From Polaribacter atrinae (GTDB lineage: Bacteria; Bacteroidota; Bacteroidia; Flavobacteriales; Flavobacteriaceae), in contig NZ_CP150660.1 of assembly GCF_038023995.1 (NCBI RefSeq), forward strand, positions 1,362,501 to 1,426,500: DNA of 64,000 bases. Direction: 5' to 3'. The number at the start of each line of letters is the position of its first letter. The first letter of the stretch is position 1. Below the pieces are notes generated by a model that was not told where the DNA came from, made no database searches, and saw nothing but the letters and a program-made list of their open reading frames with translations. The translations under genes were made by a program, and so were the position numbers. Positions 17,629-25,392 of this stretch are shown here, in pieces.

Positions 17629-17639
17629 ATTTTTAATTA

Positions 17640-18899
17640 TTATAACAATCCTTTTAAAATTGAAACCATTCTGTACACATCTTTAAAAGTATTATATAAT
17701 GGCGTTGGTGCACAACGGATAACGTCTGGCTCTCGCCAATCTGTAATAATATGTTTTTCTGTTAGTTTTTTATGCAAACTTTTATCAGCATTTTTAACCT
17801 GAATTGATAACTGACAACCTCTTTCTTTTGGATTTGAAGGTGTAATAATTTTAATATCGTCAGAACCGATTTCATTGATTAAAAACTCGAAATAGCCTGT
17901 TAATTTTTCTGATTTCTCACGCAAAGCATCCATACCCACTTCGTCAAATAAATCTAAAGAAGCTTTTATAGCTGCCATAGATAATATTGGCGGATTTGAT
18001 AACTGCCAACCTTCTGCCCCTTCCATCACATCAAAAGGCATGCGCATATTAAAACGGGTGGTTTTGTTATGATTCCACCAACCAGAAAAACGTGGTAATT
18101 CTTTATTTTTAGCATGTTTTTCATGCACAAATAACCCTGCTAAACTTCCTGGACCTGAATTTAAATATTTGTAAGTACACCAAGCGGCAAAATCTACTCC
18201 AGAATCGTGCAAATTTGGCTGAATGTTTCCTGCTCCATGTGCTAAATCGATTCCTACTATGCAATCTTTAGCATGACCAATCTGAGCGATTCGCTCTAAA
18301 TCTAAAAACTGACCGGTATAGTAATTTACGCCACCAATTAATAACAAAGCTATTTCATTTCCTTGTTCAGAAACAATGGTTTCTAAATCATCAATATTTA
18401 GTAACTCGTCTCCTGTTCTTGGTTTCCATTCAATCACATCTTCTTTAGAAAATCCGTGAAATTCTAATTGAGATTGTACGGCATATCTATCCGAAGGAAA
18501 AGCATCTGACTCTATGACAATCTTGTATTTGGTTTTTGTTGGTCTATAAAAAGAAACCATTAACAAATGTAAGTTTGTTGTTAGCGTATTCATTACCACA
18601 ACTTCTATCGGTTTTGCTCCAACAATTTTCGCCATTTTATCAGTTAACAATTCATGGTAATTCAACCACGGATTTTTTGCTTCAAAATGACCTTCTACAC
18701 CTAAATTTGCCCAATCTTCTAATTCTTGATTGATATATTTCTTAGTAGATTTTGGCTGTAAGCCTAAAGAATTCCCTGTAAAATACAACCAATCTTTTCC
18801 GTTTTTATCTTTCGGAATATGAAATTGATTTCGCAAATGAGAAAGGGCATCTTCTTTATCTTGTTGTTTAGCAAACGATAACGAATTTTGATAGTGCAT
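17640..18899 (-). CDS. kynU: Kynureninase
   Basis: A PLP-dependent hydrolase that cleaves 3-hydroxykynurenine (or kynurenine) to 3-hydroxyanthranilate (or anthranilate) and alanine. The 419 residues include the start YFTGNSLGLQPKS, the PLP-aspartate region GIDLAHGAGN and the Schiff-base lysine in AWCTYKYLNSGPG near 233. WWNHNKTTRFNM and ADKSLHKKLTEK further support it. It is the first gene of the minus-strand cluster, preceded by a TATATTTG promoter box, and likely leads the operon. Confidence 0.98.
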   Translation of the reverse strand: MHYQNSLSFAKQQDKEDALSHLRNQFHIPKDKNGKDWLYFTGNSLGLQPKSTKKYINQELEDWANLGVEGHFEAKNPWLNYHELLTDKMAKIVGAKPIEVVVMNTLTTNLHLLMVSFYRPTKTKYKIVIESDAFPSDRYAVQSQLEFHGFSKEDVIEWKPRTGDELLNIDDLETIVSEQGNEIALLLIGGVNYYTGQFLDLERIAQIGHAKDCIVGIDLAHGAGNIQPNLHDSGVDFAAWCTYKYLNSGPGSLAGLFVHEKHAKNKELPRFSGWWNHNKTTRFNMRMPFDVMEGAEGWQLSNPPILSMAAIKASLDLFDEVGMDALREKSEKLTGYFEFLINEIGSDDIKIITPSNPKERGCQLSIQVKNADKSLHKKLTEKHIITDWREPDVIRCAPTPLYNTFKDVYRMVSILKGLL

Positions 18900-18920
18900 C
18901 TAATAAAAGTTGATTTACTT

Positions 18921-18928
18921 CAAATATA
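18921..18928 (-). promoter_or_regulatory. -7 box (TATATTTG) of the kynurenine operon
   Basis: Read on the minus strand it is TATATTTG, 22 nt before the kynU start codon, giving a very short leader of about 14 nt. Confidence 0.5.
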
Positions 18929-19018
18929 AAACAATCCTAAATAAGTTTCAATAATATTAGATTATAAAGCTTTAAAATTAATACTCATTTTTTGTATTTT
19001 TACACAAAACCAATACTA

Positions 19019-20206
19019 ATGAAACCTTTAAAACATTTATTATTACTTGCCCTTTTTATTTTTTTATCTTGTAATAGCAAAAACAACCCTACAGACGAGT
19101 TAACAAACATTTACACCACATTAAAAACAACCTATGCACCAGATAAACGTGTAGAATTGTTTGATGTAAATTTTGAGTTTGTAGACAATCAACTTATTTT
19201 AGAAGGAGAAACTACCTCTAAACAAGCTTTTTCTATCTTGTTGGATAGTTTAAAAAATAGAAATTTAAACTTTACCAACAACGTGCGTATTTTACCAGAT
19301 GATGCAGTGGGTTTAAAACAATATGCAATCGCTAGAAATTCTGTAATTAACATTCGTTCTAACCCAAAACATTCTGCTGAATTAGGTACACAAGGTTTAC
19401 TTGGAATGCCATTAAAAGTATTGGATAAAAAAGGTGATTTCTATAGAATTCAAACGCCAGATACATATATTTCTTGGGTAGATAAAGGAGGTATTCATTT
19501 GATGAATAAAAGTGAATTTGATGCTTGGAACGATGCTAAGAAAATAATCTTCACCAAAAATTATGGATATACCTACATTGATAAATCTAAAGATTCTCAA
19601 ATTGTATCTGACATTACTTTAGGTGGATTATTGAAATATATTTCTGAAGACAATGATTTCTATGAAGTAAAATATCCTGATAATAGAATTGGATTTATTA
19701 AAAAAGATGAAGCTGTTATTTACAGTTCTTGGTTAGAAAGCGTGGTTGCAACCAAAGAAAATGTTGAAACTGTAGCTAAAACTATGAATGGTTTTCCTTA
19801 TTTATGGGGAGGAACTTCTAGTAAAGGAATTGATTGTAGTGGTTTTACTAAAATGGTGTATTTAATGAATGGTTTTATCATTCCTAGAGATGCGTCTCAG
19901 CAAATAAATGCAGGTGAAACAGTAGATAAAGACTTAAAATTTGAAGGTTTAGAAAAAGGGGATTTAATGTTCTTCGGAAAAAAAGCTACAGCAGATAAAA
20001 AACAACGTGTTACACATGTAGGTATTTGGCTTGGAAATGGCAAAATGGAATTTATACACGCAGCAGGTAACGTGCATTTGAGTTCTATGGATTCTAAAGA
20101 ATCTAATTATGATGGGTTTAATAAAAACAGGTATTTAGGTAGTAAGCGTTATTTAGGCGTAAAGGATGAAATGATTGTTGATTTAAAAGAGGTGATAAAA
20201 CTTTAG
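19019..20206 (+). CDS. Lipoprotein with SH3 domains and NlpC/P60 (C40) peptidase domain
   Basis: 395 residues. A lipoprotein signal peptide ends at LFIFLSC. The middle has two bacterial SH3-like regions (about 105-160 and 175-235). The C-terminal NlpC/P60 cysteine peptidase has its catalytic Cys in GIDCSGFTKMV near 285 and its His in VTHVGIWLGNG near 340. Such enzymes cut peptidoglycan stem peptides between D-Glu and the diamino acid. The start at 19019 was chosen over an upstream in-frame ATG because it gives a proper signal peptide. The stop codon abuts the left boundary of the cassette-like region. Confidence 0.93.
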   Translation: MKPLKHLLLLALFIFLSCNSKNNPTDELTNIYTTLKTTYAPDKRVELFDVNFEFVDNQLILEGETTSKQAFSILLDSLKNRNLNFTNNVRILPDDAVGLKQYAIARNSVINIRSNPKHSAELGTQGLLGMPLKVLDKKGDFYRIQTPDTYISWVDKGGIHLMNKSEFDAWNDAKKIIFTKNYGYTYIDKSKDSQIVSDITLGGLLKYISEDNDFYEVKYPDNRIGFIKKDEAVIYSSWLESVVATKENVETVAKTMNGFPYLWGGTSSKGIDCSGFTKMVYLMNGFIIPRDASQQINAGETVDKDLKFEGLEKGDLMFFGKKATADKKQRVTHVGIWLGNGKMEFIHAAGNVHLSSMDSKESNYDGFNKNRYLGSKRYLGVKDEMIVDLKEVIKL

Positions 20207-20224
20207 GTGTTACAAGTTGGCAAC
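20206..20224. repeat. Left boundary repeat of cassette-like region (GGTGTT...GTTGGCAAC)
   Basis: GTTGGCAAC at 20216-20224 is the exact inverse of GTTGCCAAC at 21098-21106, and GGTGTT at 20206-20211 is the inverse of AACACC in the right site. It begins at the last base of the preceding stop codon. Confidence 0.5.
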
Positions 20225-20239
20225 AAGCAAAAACGAACA

Positions 20240-21094
20240 ATGGAAGAAATTGACAAAGTAGATGTAAGGTTCATTAACGACGAGGAAATTAATGAAAATG
20301 CATATTTATGGAGATATATGGATATTCATAAATTCCTTTCTTTTATTTTTAATAAATCTCTATATTTTACAAGATTAGATAATTTTGAAGATAGCAAAGA
20401 AGGAATTACAATTGAACATTTATTCTATAAAAATCTGAAAAAGAAAATGGATAATCATCCAATGTTTGACAGAGTTAGAAATTATTTATCAGTTGAATCT
20501 TTGGGTGGAGAAATGAACAAAATTGATGACGAATTAAAAAAAATTTAGAAGAGAAATTTTGCCAACTGTTGGGTAATTGGTGAAAGTAATACTGAATCAG
20601 TTGCTATGTGGAATTTATACAGTAAACCAAATAGTTTAGCAATAAAAATAAAATATTCAAATTTTAAAAAACTTCTGACTGAAAAAGGCCTACAAGATTC
20701 AGGTTATTCAAGAGAAATTTTGTGCAGTCCTATAAGCTATATTGATTTTCAAAAACCATATTTAGAAAAAGTAAAAAACTTTGATTCTGTATTTACTAAA
20801 GATATTAGTTTTAAACACGAAAATGAATTTAGAATAATTGTAAAAGAGAAAGAAAGAGAAATTCCTCAGATTCATTATAAGGAAAACATGCACAGAAAAA
20901 GCATTGAAAAATTACATAATGAATTTTGGAACTATTCTGGAATTGAAATGAGTTTAATCGATTTCCAAACTTTTGAATTTGAAATAGTACATCATCCAAA
21001 ATCTCAAGATTGGGCAAAGAATAATATTAAAGAAATAATTCGTTTGTCTGAAATTGATTTTAAGATTAATGAATCTATTTTGGAATTAAAATAG
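20240..21094 (+). pseudogene. DUF2971 domain protein interrupted by one in-frame TAG
   Basis: The frame runs 102 residues from ATG 20240 to a TAG at 20546-20548. It then continues open in the same frame to 21094 for another 182 codons, so one nonsense change rather than a frameshift breaks it. The N-terminal part (ENAYLWRYMDIHKFLSFI, SLYFTRLDNFEDSKEG) and the part after the stop (KRNFANCWVIGESNTESVAMW, then IAIKIKYSNF) together match the usual DUF2971 layout. The stop lies between conserved blocks, in a linker after an A8 run. DUF2971 proteins have unknown function and are frequent in accessory regions. A base-calling error remains possible. The flanking repeats suggest it arrived as a mobile cassette. 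Confidence 0.8.
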
Positions 21095-21097
21095 CCA

Positions 21098-21162
21098 GTT
21101 GCCAACACCGTAAAAATTTTATTGCTGATTTTGGCACACTTGGGAAATTCCTTCGGAATTTC
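21098..21162. repeat. Right boundary repeat and hairpin of first cassette-like unit
   Basis: GTTGCCAACACCG at 21098-21110 begins three bases after the stop codon of the DUF2971 pseudogene. It is followed by a perfect 8-bp hairpin, GAAATTCC-TTC-GGAATTTC, at 21144-21162. The pattern CCAACACC recurs at 21491-21498. Confidence 0.5.
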
Positions 21163-21259
21163 ACCGTTCGTGTATTATTTACTAAATTCACTCCTTAAAC
21201 AACTCAACAAAGCTTATACAAAAACGTTCATTAACGAAAGAAGTCAATTCTAAAAAAAT

Positions 21260-21415
21260 ATGAAAAAATCAAATTTAAATACCATTCTATTAATTATCAT
21301 TATTGTGTTGTTAATAATATGTGCTTACGGAATTTATTCTCGCCCAACATTAGACGAAATCGACCAAAGAATTATGCATTGGGGACAACATTTTGGACAG
21401 CATTTTTCTAATTAA
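21260..21415 (+). CDS. 51-residue single-pass membrane peptide
   Basis: A short open frame starting MKKSNLNT, with a very hydrophobic helix at about residues 9-25 (ILLIIIIVLLIICAYGIY) and a polar, His-rich C-terminus (RIMHWGQHFGQHFSN). It is too short for usual gene callers. The start is preceded by an A-rich stretch, as is normal for this organism, and the composition is that of a real membrane peptide rather than chance. It lies between two CCAACACC repeats in the cassette-like region. I do not recognise a family. Confidence 0.55.
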   Translation: MKKSNLNTILLIIIIVLLIICAYGIYSRPTLDEIDQRIMHWGQHFGQHFSN

Positions 21416-21486
21416 ATTATTGCTTGAATAAGAATTTCGGTGGACTTTTTAGCTTGTTTTCGGAATCTAAATCTGAATTAAAAAAC

Positions 21487-21499
21487 GTTAACCAACACC
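21487..21499. repeat. Second cassette boundary-like repeat (GTTAACCAACACC)
   Basis: It shares GTT and CCAACACC with the site at 21098-21110, and lies 72 nt after the 51-residue ORF. The rest of 21416-21608 shows no gene. Confidence 0.35.
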
Positions 21500-21608
21500 T
21501 TTTATAAAAGTCATTAAATTAGTTCATTATCAAAATAAGCTACTTTTATGTAAACAATAACATTGGTAGTAATTTAAAACCATCCTAAAAATCAATTACA
21601 AAACAATC

Positions 21609-22286
21609 ATGCATAAAACACCAAAGCGAACTTGTATCCTCATTATATTCTCCTTTGTTTTGTTCAGTTGCCAGAACAACCAAAACAAAAATAATTTTGA
21701 ATTAAAACAAGGTGATTTACTGTTTCAAAATACAGGAACTGGCGATATTGATAATGCTATTAAAGATGTAACTGCAACTTCATTAGCTAAAAACTATTCG
21801 CATGTTGGTATGGCAATGAAAAAGGATGGAAAATGGTTTGTAATAGAAGCGTTTCCTAAAGAGGGAGTTTCTCAAACTCCTTTAACAAAGTTTCTGAACA
21901 GAAATAAAAATAAGTTTAACAAATCTGCCACTACGGTTGCAAGACTAGATAACTATTACCAACCTTATATTGCTAAAGCAATAGCGTATGGAGTAGAAAG
22001 AATAAATACACCTTATGATGAGATTTTTTTATGGGATGACAATTCTTATTATTGCTCTGAATTAGTTTATAAAATGTTTTCTTCTCAAGATTTACCAAAA
22101 GATGCTATTCCGTTTCTTACGCATCCAATGACGTTTAACGACAGCACAGGAATTCCTATGCCTAGTTGGAAAACTTATTACAAAACACGCAACCAGCCAA
22201 TTCCGGAGGGAATTGAAGGTACAAACCCTAATTTGATGGCTAGCAGCCCTCGTATTAAATTTGTGCATGATTATGAGAATGAATAA
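21609..22286 (+). CDS. YiiX/YebB-like NlpC/P60 permuted cysteine hydrolase, lipoprotein
   Basis: 225 residues. A lipoprotein signal peptide ends FVLFSCQ. The permuted papain-like (YaeF/YiiX, C92-type) domain starts QGDLLFQNTGTGDIDNAI, has its His in KNYSHVGMAM near 62 and its Cys in SYYCSELVYKMF near 152. Members hydrolyse amide bonds in cell-wall peptides or lipid substrates; the substrate here is unknown. It sits after the cassette-like region on the same strand as the NlpC/P60 lipoprotein at 19019, which suggests the cassettes were inserted between two functionally similar genes. Confidence 0.9.
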   Translation: MHKTPKRTCILIIFSFVLFSCQNNQNKNNFELKQGDLLFQNTGTGDIDNAIKDVTATSLAKNYSHVGMAMKKDGKWFVIEAFPKEGVSQTPLTKFLNRNKNKFNKSATTVARLDNYYQPYIAKAIAYGVERINTPYDEIFLWDDNSYYCSELVYKMFSSQDLPKDAIPFLTHPMTFNDSTGIPMPSWKTYYKTRNQPIPEGIEGTNPNLMASSPRIKFVHDYENE

Positions 22287-22335
22287 AGTGTAAAAATTGT
22301 TTGTTGTCCGTAAAGATGGTGTTCTTTTATATACA

Positions 22336-22359
22336 GATTGCTTCGTTCCTCGCTATGAC
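22336..22359. repeat. Half copy of GTCATTGCGAGG-family repeat
   Basis: GATTGCTTCGTTCCTCG followed by CTATGAC matches the right arm of the palindrome at 12465-12534. No left arm is visible. Confidence 0.5.
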
Positions 22360-22379
22360 AACATTTCTCAAACAAGTTT

Positions 22380-22462
22380 AGCCCTGATTGAACGGTGTGT
22401 TTGAGCTCTTTTTTATTCCTTTTTAGGATAAATAAAGCGAGTAGTGAAAGCAGGAAATAGCT
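22380..22462 (+). ncRNA. Structured intergenic element, copy B (candidate RNA)
   Basis: The 5' end (TAGCCCTGATTGAA) and 3' end (GAAAGCAGGAAATAGCTTC) are identical to copy A, so the AGC/GCT and CCTG/CAGG stems are kept. The central hairpin has been replaced by a different sequence (around TATTCCT and AGGATA). It is downstream of the YiiX-like gene on the same strand. Confidence 0.5.
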
Positions 22463-22471
22463 TCAAAAAAG

Positions 22472-22507
22472 AAACACCTTTCAAATTATAAAATCTGAAG
22501 GGTGTTT
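22472..22507. terminator. Bidirectional terminator between YiiX-like and M23 genes
   Basis: AAACACCTTTCA (22472-22483) pairs with TGAAGGGTGTTT (22496-22507) through one wobble. A and T tracts flank it, and it lies between convergent genes. Confidence 0.75.
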
Positions 22508-22526
22508 TATGTTTTTATAAAGTGGT

Positions 22527-23351
22527 TTAATACTTTCTTTGATACTTTACGCTTTCTTCTAAATAAATTGGCGCTTCTGTACCGTCGTTAATCTTAAACT
22601 TTGTTTTAAGTGTTTCTCGCTTGATAATATCTTGTTTAAAAACTTCAAAATGTAAATGCGGATTGGTAGACCAACCAATATTTCCACTTTTAGCGATTAA
22701 CTGACCTTTTGATACGTTATCGCCTGGTTTTACTTGCGCTGTATTGGTATCTATGTGTACATAATCTGAGAATGTACCATCTGAATGATAGATTAAAATA
22801 AAATTATTATACTCTAAGCAGCCTTTTGTAACACATGTTTTTGTGTTGTAATCTACCACTTTAATTACAACGCCTTCTCTTGCGGCATAAATATCTGTGC
22901 CAATTGGCATTATAAAATCTAATGCATTTATTTTCTGATGCGTTTGAACGCCATTATAACCTTGAGATACTTTAAACTTTTTTCCTTTTTTAAAAGGAAG
23001 GTTGTAAATGTATTCTTCTGCTGCAACGGTGTCTTTTACTTTATTTTCAAAATCTCCGTAATTATAGCTTGTTTTTGAATTATACTTGTAAGCGCCCGCT
23101 TTTATTGCTTTTAATGTAGTAATAACAAAGCCTGTGGTTCTTGCAGGAATTGCATAGGTTCTAAAATTTCCGTTGGATGTTGATAAATTAACTAGCTCTA
23201 AATCTACCTCAACCGAAACCGGACAATACTCATTGTTGTCTGCTAAAAACTCAAATCCATTCTCTGCTTTTTTAAAATAGGTTTTAAAATTAAGTTGAGA
23301 GAATGAATTATAAGAAATTAATAAAATGAAAATAAATAGAAATTTATTCAT
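22527..23351 (-). CDS. M23 family metallopeptidase (LytM-like)
   Basis: 274 residues with a signal peptide (FIFILLISYNSFSQ). The C-terminal LytM/M23 beta-lytic domain (about 135-260) has the metal-binding His/Asp in THQKINALDF and the HLHFEVF motif. M23 enzymes cut peptide cross-links of peptidoglycan. The N-terminal half is a beta-rich domain common to flavobacterial members. It starts ten bases after serA on the same strand, so it may be cotranscribed with serA although no functional link is evident. Confidence 0.94.
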   Translation of the reverse strand: MNKFLFIFILLISYNSFSQLNFKTYFKKAENGFEFLADNNEYCPVSVEVDLELVNLSTSNGNFRTYAIPARTTGFVITTLKAIKAGAYKYNSKTSYNYGDFENKVKDTVAAEEYIYNLPFKKGKKFKVSQGYNGVQTHQKINALDFIMPIGTDIYAAREGVVIKVVDYNTKTCVTKGCLEYNNFILIYHSDGTFSDYVHIDTNTAQVKPGDNVSKGQLIAKSGNIGWSTNPHLHFEVFKQDIIKRETLKTKFKINDGTEAPIYLEESVKYQRKY

Positions 23352-23361
23352 TTGTTATATG

Positions 23362-25254
23362 CTAATACAACACTCTAAATTTAATTGTCCCTTCAATTTC
23401 TCTTAAGGCATCTAAAACTTCTTTGTTGTATTCTTTGTCTAAATCTGTAATTACATAGCCAACTTTTGGATCTGTAGATAAGTACTGACCGTTGATATTT
23501 AATTCATATTCTGCTAAAACTTTATTAATTTTAGCCATAACACCCGGCACATTCTTATGAATATGTAAAAAACGGTGTGCATTTGTTTGTCTTGGTAAAC
23601 GAATATTTGGGAAATTTACAGCATCTACTGTATTTCCAGAATTAATGTATGCCATAATTTTACTTGGTACAAAGTCTGCAATATCTCTTTGCGCTTCTTC
23701 TGTACTACCACCAACATGCGGTGTTAAAATTACGTTTGGTAAACCTTGTAACTCTGTAAAAAATTCACCATTTTTTCTTGGTTCAGAAGGATACACATCT
23801 ACTGCAGCACCTGCTAATTTTCCGCTTTTTAAAGCAGCAACCAATGCAGGAATATCTACCACAAAACCTCTAGCTAGGTTTACTAAAATTGCTCCGTCTT
23901 TCATTTGAGAAATTTCTTTTTCTCCAATAAAGTTTTTGTTAGCAGAGTTGTCATCTATATGTAAAGTAACCACGTCTGATATTGCCAATAAGTCTGATAA
24001 TTTATCTAACTTAGTTGCATTACCTAAACCTAAAGTATCTTCTACATCGTAATAATAAACATCCATACCTAAAGCTTCTGCTAAAATTGATAATTGTTTA
24101 CCAATATTACCATAACCAACAATACCTAGTTTTTTACCACGAACTTCTCTAGAACCTTCTGCTGTTTTGTTCCACTGACCATTGTGAATTTCTGTACTTC
24201 TTTGAAAAACACTACGCATTAACATAATAATTTCTCCGATAGCTAACTCTACCACAGAACGTGTATTACTATATGGTGCGTTAAAAACAACGATTCCTTT
24301 TTCTTTACACGCTTCTAGATCAATTTGTTTGGTACCAATACAAAAGGCACTTACTACCATTAATTTTTCTGCTGCATCAACTACTTTCTGAGTTACATTC
24401 GTTTTAGAACGAATTCCTAAAACATGTACGTCTTTTATTTTTTCTATTAATTCATCTTCAGACAAACTTTTAGAAACTGTTTCTACAGAAAAACCATCTG
24501 TAGACAACTTCTTAAAAGCATCTGGATGTACGTTTTCTAATAATAATATTTTAATTCTATTCTTTGGGTATGAGATATTTCTTGGCAACTTGTTTACGTA
24601 TAAAAATTCATCTAAATTTGGGGCAATGTGGTCTGCATTTTCTGTAGTTTTAATTCTAGAAACGTTTTCTGTGTATGCAAAAAACTTATCTGCTACACCT
24701 GCTTCTCTAGTTACATAATCGCTGTACCCATCACCAATAACTTGTATTTCTCCTTCGAGATTCATGTCTTTTAAACACTTTATTTTTCCGTTGTGCTGAG
24801 AAAGTGGATTGTTGGCATCAAAACCAATAATCTCCCCATCTTCTGCAAACTCAAAAGTATTTGCATACACTCTTTCTGAAGGTATATTGTATTCTTTTAC
24901 AATAGGATCTATAAATTCTTTAAATCCGCAAGAAATCACATAAATATCATCTGCAAAGTTTTCGAAAAACTCTTTGTTGCTTTCTATGGATTTTGATACT
25001 TGCTTTTTTAAAGCTGCTACTAAACCAGATAAATCTGCTTGGTTAGCTTTTAATAATTTTATTCTTCTTTCTAATGACTCTGTGAAGGATATTTCGCCAT
25101 CAATCCCTAAATTGGTAATATCAATTATTTCTTGAATAATTGTGTCTTTTTTAGGATTGTTTTCTAAGGTTATTTCTGCTAAAACATCTAATGCTTCTAC
25201 ACGTGTTAAAGTGCTGTCAAAATCGAAAATATAATTTCTTTTTGTGCTAATCAT
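23362..25254 (-). CDS. serA: Fused phosphoserine phosphatase (SerB-like) and D-3-phosphoglycerate dehydrogenase (SerA)
   Basis: 630 residues in two parts. Residues 1-215 form a HAD phosphatase with DFDST (motif I, near 11), VISCGF (motif II) and VIGDGYSD (motif IV), the catalytic layout of phosphoserine phosphatase. Residues about 228-630 form SerA: GIRSKTNV near 260, the NAD motif GIVGYGNIGKQ near 375, NLARGFVVD, the His of LTPHVGGST and a C-terminal ACT domain for serine feedback. The protein could thus catalyse the first and last steps of serine synthesis. Such fusions occur in Bacteroidota. A TATATTTG box lies 40 nt upstream. Confidence 0.95.
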   Translation of the reverse strand: MISTKRNYIFDFDSTLTRVEALDVLAEITLENNPKKDTIIQEIIDITNLGIDGEISFTESLERRIKLLKANQADLSGLVAALKKQVSKSIESNKEFFENFADDIYVISCGFKEFIDPIVKEYNIPSERVYANTFEFAEDGEIIGFDANNPLSQHNGKIKCLKDMNLEGEIQVIGDGYSDYVTREAGVADKFFAYTENVSRIKTTENADHIAPNLDEFLYVNKLPRNISYPKNRIKILLLENVHPDAFKKLSTDGFSVETVSKSLSEDELIEKIKDVHVLGIRSKTNVTQKVVDAAEKLMVVSAFCIGTKQIDLEACKEKGIVVFNAPYSNTRSVVELAIGEIIMLMRSVFQRSTEIHNGQWNKTAEGSREVRGKKLGIVGYGNIGKQLSILAEALGMDVYYYDVEDTLGLGNATKLDKLSDLLAISDVVTLHIDDNSANKNFIGEKEISQMKDGAILVNLARGFVVDIPALVAALKSGKLAGAAVDVYPSEPRKNGEFFTELQGLPNVILTPHVGGSTEEAQRDIADFVPSKIMAYINSGNTVDAVNFPNIRLPRQTNAHRFLHIHKNVPGVMAKINKVLAEYELNINGQYLSTDPKVGYVITDLDKEYNKEVLDALREIEGTIKFRVLY

Positions 25255-25293
25255 TACTTAAGAATCTTGGTTGAATTTAAGTGAGTAAATCTA

Positions 25294-25301
25294 CAAATAT
25301 A
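25294..25301 (-). promoter_or_regulatory. -7 box (TATATTTG) of serA
   Basis: It fits TAnnTTTG on the minus strand, 40 nt before the start codon. Confidence 0.5.
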
Positions 25302-25392
25302 GTAGGGAAATAAGAAGTCATTTTGTAGTTTTATGATATCTATTTTATTTATTCTATTAATTTAAATATACTTACGTTATAACAGTATTTCA

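Noticed and set aside
20546..20548. Frameshift in the A8 run as the cause of the DUF2971 break
   Set aside because: The reading frame is the same on both sides of the stop, so an in-frame nonsense codon, not a slip, is responsible.
20206..21499. Classical integron with attC sites
   Set aside because: The boundary sequences do not match RYYYAAC/GTTRRRY and no integrase gene is in the window. Only the layout is similar.
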